Origin: Paenibacillus pectinilyticus
GTDB lineage: Bacteria > Bacillota > Bacilli > Paenibacillales > NBRC-103111
NCBI RefSeq assembly: GCF_001700435.1
Contig: NZ_LYPC01000027.1
Span: forward strand, 674,433-738,432
DNA: 64,000 nt
Reading direction: 5' to 3'
Part shown: positions 62,280-64,000 of the stretch, piece by piece
Numbering within the stretch: the first letter of the stretch is position 1
Layout of the letters: each line of letters begins with the position of its first letter
Notes under the pieces: model-generated
Seen by the model: the letters and a program-made list of their open reading frames with translations, nothing else
Databases searched by the model: none
What the model was told of the DNA's origin: nothing
Made by a program: the position numbers and the translations under genes

Positions 62280-64000
62280 ATGACGTTGCGACAATTTGCC
62301 TTCCGCAATGTTAGCAGGAACAAACGGACGTATGCTGCTTTTTTTCTGAGCAGCACGTTTTCGGTGATGATCTTTTTCATGTACGCTGTTTTTATTTTTC
62401 ACCCTGCCATTCGAAATTCCGGATTTAATTGGTCGGCGGTTCAGGCAATGAGGGTTGCGGAATATATCGTCTATGTGTTCTCCATCTTTTTCGTATTCTA
62501 CTCCGTCAGTGCCTTCTTGAAATCCCGCAAACGGGAATTCGGCGTCCTCATCATGCACGGCATGACCTACAATCAACTGCGAGGAATCGTCTTTATCGAA
62601 AACATGCTGATCGGTTTCGCTTCCATTGTGGCAGGTCTTGCCGCCGGTATGCTGTTCGCCAGGCTATTCATGATGATCGGAGCGGATGTGATGCAGATGA
62701 GCCCGCTGCCATACTACATGCCAAGCAAAGCAATTTTGCTCACACTGACCGCATTCGTGCTGTTGTTTCTCTTCATCTCCGCGTTCACTGCCGCATTCGT
62801 ACGGGCCAGCAAGCCGATCGATCTGCTGAAAGGCGGTGCCAAACCGAAGCCGGAACCTAAATCATCCGTTTTTCTTTCAATTACAGCGTTCTGCCTTCTT
62901 CTTACCGGATACATCATATCGTTCATGGCCAAAGGCGTCACGGTCGTTTTCGCTCTTTTGCCGGTCACGGTCATCGTCATCATCGGTATTTACTTGTTGT
63001 ACACACAGTTGAGCGTGTTTGTGATGCGCACTTTAAGAAGCAACCGCTCTGTCTTTTTGCACAAAACGAATGTGCTCGTTTTTTCTGACATGGCTTACCG
63101 CATGAAGGACAACGCCCGCATGTTCTTTCTCGTGACGATCGTTTCGACAGTTGCCATCTGCGCCATGGGCGGCTTGATGGGATTTCTGGAAACCATCCAC
63201 AAACAAATCTCGGATGCGTACCCGTTCGCCTATACTTACATTCAAACCACCGGCGAGGCTAAGCAAGCAGCTTCTCAAACGAGAATAATCGAGCAAGTGC
63301 TCAAAGAACGTGGAATTCGTTATGATACATGGTCCATCCATATTGCGAATTTCGATTCGATAGATGGACAATCATTGAACTTTATCCGCTTGTCCGAATA
63401 TACCCAACTTGCCAATGCCTTGGATTACCCGATCCTGTCGCTGCAAGGAAATGAAGCTGCGGCCATTTGGACCATGAAAAACCGGCCGTTTCCGGAACAG
63501 GAGTGGTCAGTAAAGGGAACATCGCTTACACTCAGCATGAAACAAACCATCGGAAAAGCCGTCACGCCTCCCATTGTCGATGAACCGCTGTTGATCGTTC
63601 CGGATCGGATACTTGATTCGTTTGGCAATCCGAGAAAAGATCAGCTGTTAACCGCGTACGATACGGACAGCGCCGATTCAACGGCGGACACGGGGGAGGC
63701 CATCGCTCATGAGCTCGGAAATGCACAAACCTCCGGTTTTTGGTTCGTATCTGCTGCCTATCTGGAGGAACAGATGAAGCGGACCTATAATCTGATGCTT
63801 TTCGTAGGATTGTTCGTCAGTTGCGTATTTTTTATTGCATCGGGAAGCTTTCTATATTTCCGGCTGTTTACCGACCTGAACGATGACAAGATGAAGTACC
63901 GTTCCATAACGAAGATCGGGTTGACGGACAAGGAGCTGGAGAAGGTGGCGAATCTACAGATGGCGCTGTTGTTTTTCGTACCGCTTGCGGTCGCGCTCAT
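62280..64000 (+). CDS. FtsX-type permease, BceB-like (runs past the end of the window)
   Basis: A partial frame of about 573 codons, open to the last base. It begins MTLRQFAFRNVSRNKRTYAA, with membrane helices near 16-40, 57-77, 100-135, 155-175, 195-225, 230-250 and 285-305. A large extracellular domain follows (about 310-500), and a helix near 505-530 leads toward the last transmembrane group. This is the BceB pattern: ten helices with one large outside loop that binds the peptide antibiotic. Shine-Dalgarno GGGAGGG lies seven bases before ATG 62280. It is the permease of the BceA-like ATPase. Only the C-terminal end is missing. Confidence 0.88.
   Translation, partial: MTLRQFAFRNVSRNKRTYAAFFLSSTFSVMIFFMYAVFIFHPAIRNSGFNWSAVQAMRVAEYIVYVFSIFFVFYSVSAFLKSRKREFGVLIMHGMTYNQLRGIVFIENMLIGFASIVAGLAAGMLFARLFMMIGADVMQMSPLPYYMPSKAILLTLTAFVLLFLFISAFTAAFVRASKPIDLLKGGAKPKPEPKSSVFLSITAFCLLLTGYIISFMAKGVTVVFALLPVTVIVIIGIYLLYTQLSVFVMRTLRSNRSVFLHKTNVLVFSDMAYRMKDNARMFFLVTIVSTVAICAMGGLMGFLETIHKQISDAYPFAYTYIQTTGEAKQAASQTRIIEQVLKERGIRYDTWSIHIANFDSIDGQSLNFIRLSEYTQLANALDYPILSLQGNEAAAIWTMKNRPFPEQEWSVKGTSLTLSMKQTIGKAVTPPIVDEPLLIVPDRILDSFGNPRKDQLLTAYDTDSADSTADTGEAIAHELGNAQTSGFWFVSAAYLEEQMKRTYNLMLFVGLFVSCVFFIASGSFLYFRLFTDLNDDKMKYRSITKIGLTDKELEKVANLQMALLFFVPLAVAL

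Noticed and set aside
1..64000. CRISPR arrays, tRNA or rRNA genes, riboswitches, phage genes
   Set aside because: I saw no regularly spaced repeats, no tRNA-like cloverleaf with TTC loop, no known aptamer core and no structural phage genes. A covariance-model scan would settle the RNA elements.

Overview
The window looks like chromosomal DNA from a Paenibacillus-type Firmicute. Evidence seen: purine-rich Shine-Dalgarno sequences before nearly every gene, several TTG/GTG starts, lipoprotein-anchored sugar-binding proteins, YesM/YesN and YesS-like regulators, ATPase-less LplB/YtcP/LipO importers, a very large S-layer-anchored lyase and a Bce-type antibiotic-sensing module. Species cannot be fixed from the sequence. 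I saw no rRNA, tRNA, CRISPR array or intact insertion sequence.

Layout. 0.4-5.8 kb: a LuxR-type regulator diverges from a leu-like cassette (acyl-transfer aldolase, aconitase-family large and small subunits, SDR) whose isomerase subunits lack the usual active-site signatures and whose 5' leader carries a CcpA (cre)-like site. 5.9-6.5 kb: a DinB-fold protein. 6.8-10.6 kb: an arsenic island (arsC, arsB and arsR leftward; a second arsR and arsM rightward) with paired ArsR operators between. 10.7-12.8 kb: a secreted beta-helix protein and the decayed remnant of an S-layer protein. 12.8-57.6 kb: a large polysaccharide-utilization region. 32.8-37.7 kb, inside it: an accessory redox block (Rrf2, NmrA-like proteins, DoxX, luciferase-like monooxygenase, then a MerR-controlled SDR). 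57.8-64 kb: a membrane alpha/beta hydrolase and a bceRSAB-like module whose permease runs off the window; this part looks visibly more GC-rich.

How the polysaccharide region works (inference from families). A cell-surface heparinase II/III-like lyase of about 2200 residues cuts a uronate polymer. Three ABC importers that all lack an ATPase gene take up the fragments. Two cytoplasmic heparinase II/III-like proteins, a GH88 unsaturated glucuronyl hydrolase, a GH127 beta-L-arabinofuranosidase, a frameshifted GH43 and an esterase finish the job. The enzyme set suggests a glucuronate-containing polymer carrying arabinose or xylose and ester groups, but the substrate is not proven.

The main new observation is a regulatory code. 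Six promoters in the polysaccharide region (11969, 15818, 19392, 29829, 37838, 50810) each carry two copies of a half-site close to TTAAAAAACNGCAT in direct repeat, exactly 21 bp apart. Four have a -10 hexamer exactly 36 bp after the second half-site start and no recognisable -35, which resembles AraC-type activation. The sites precede the two-component system itself, one importer, the GH88/GH43 genes, an AraC-family gene, the giant S-layer lyase and the decayed S-layer gene, and so define a regulon.
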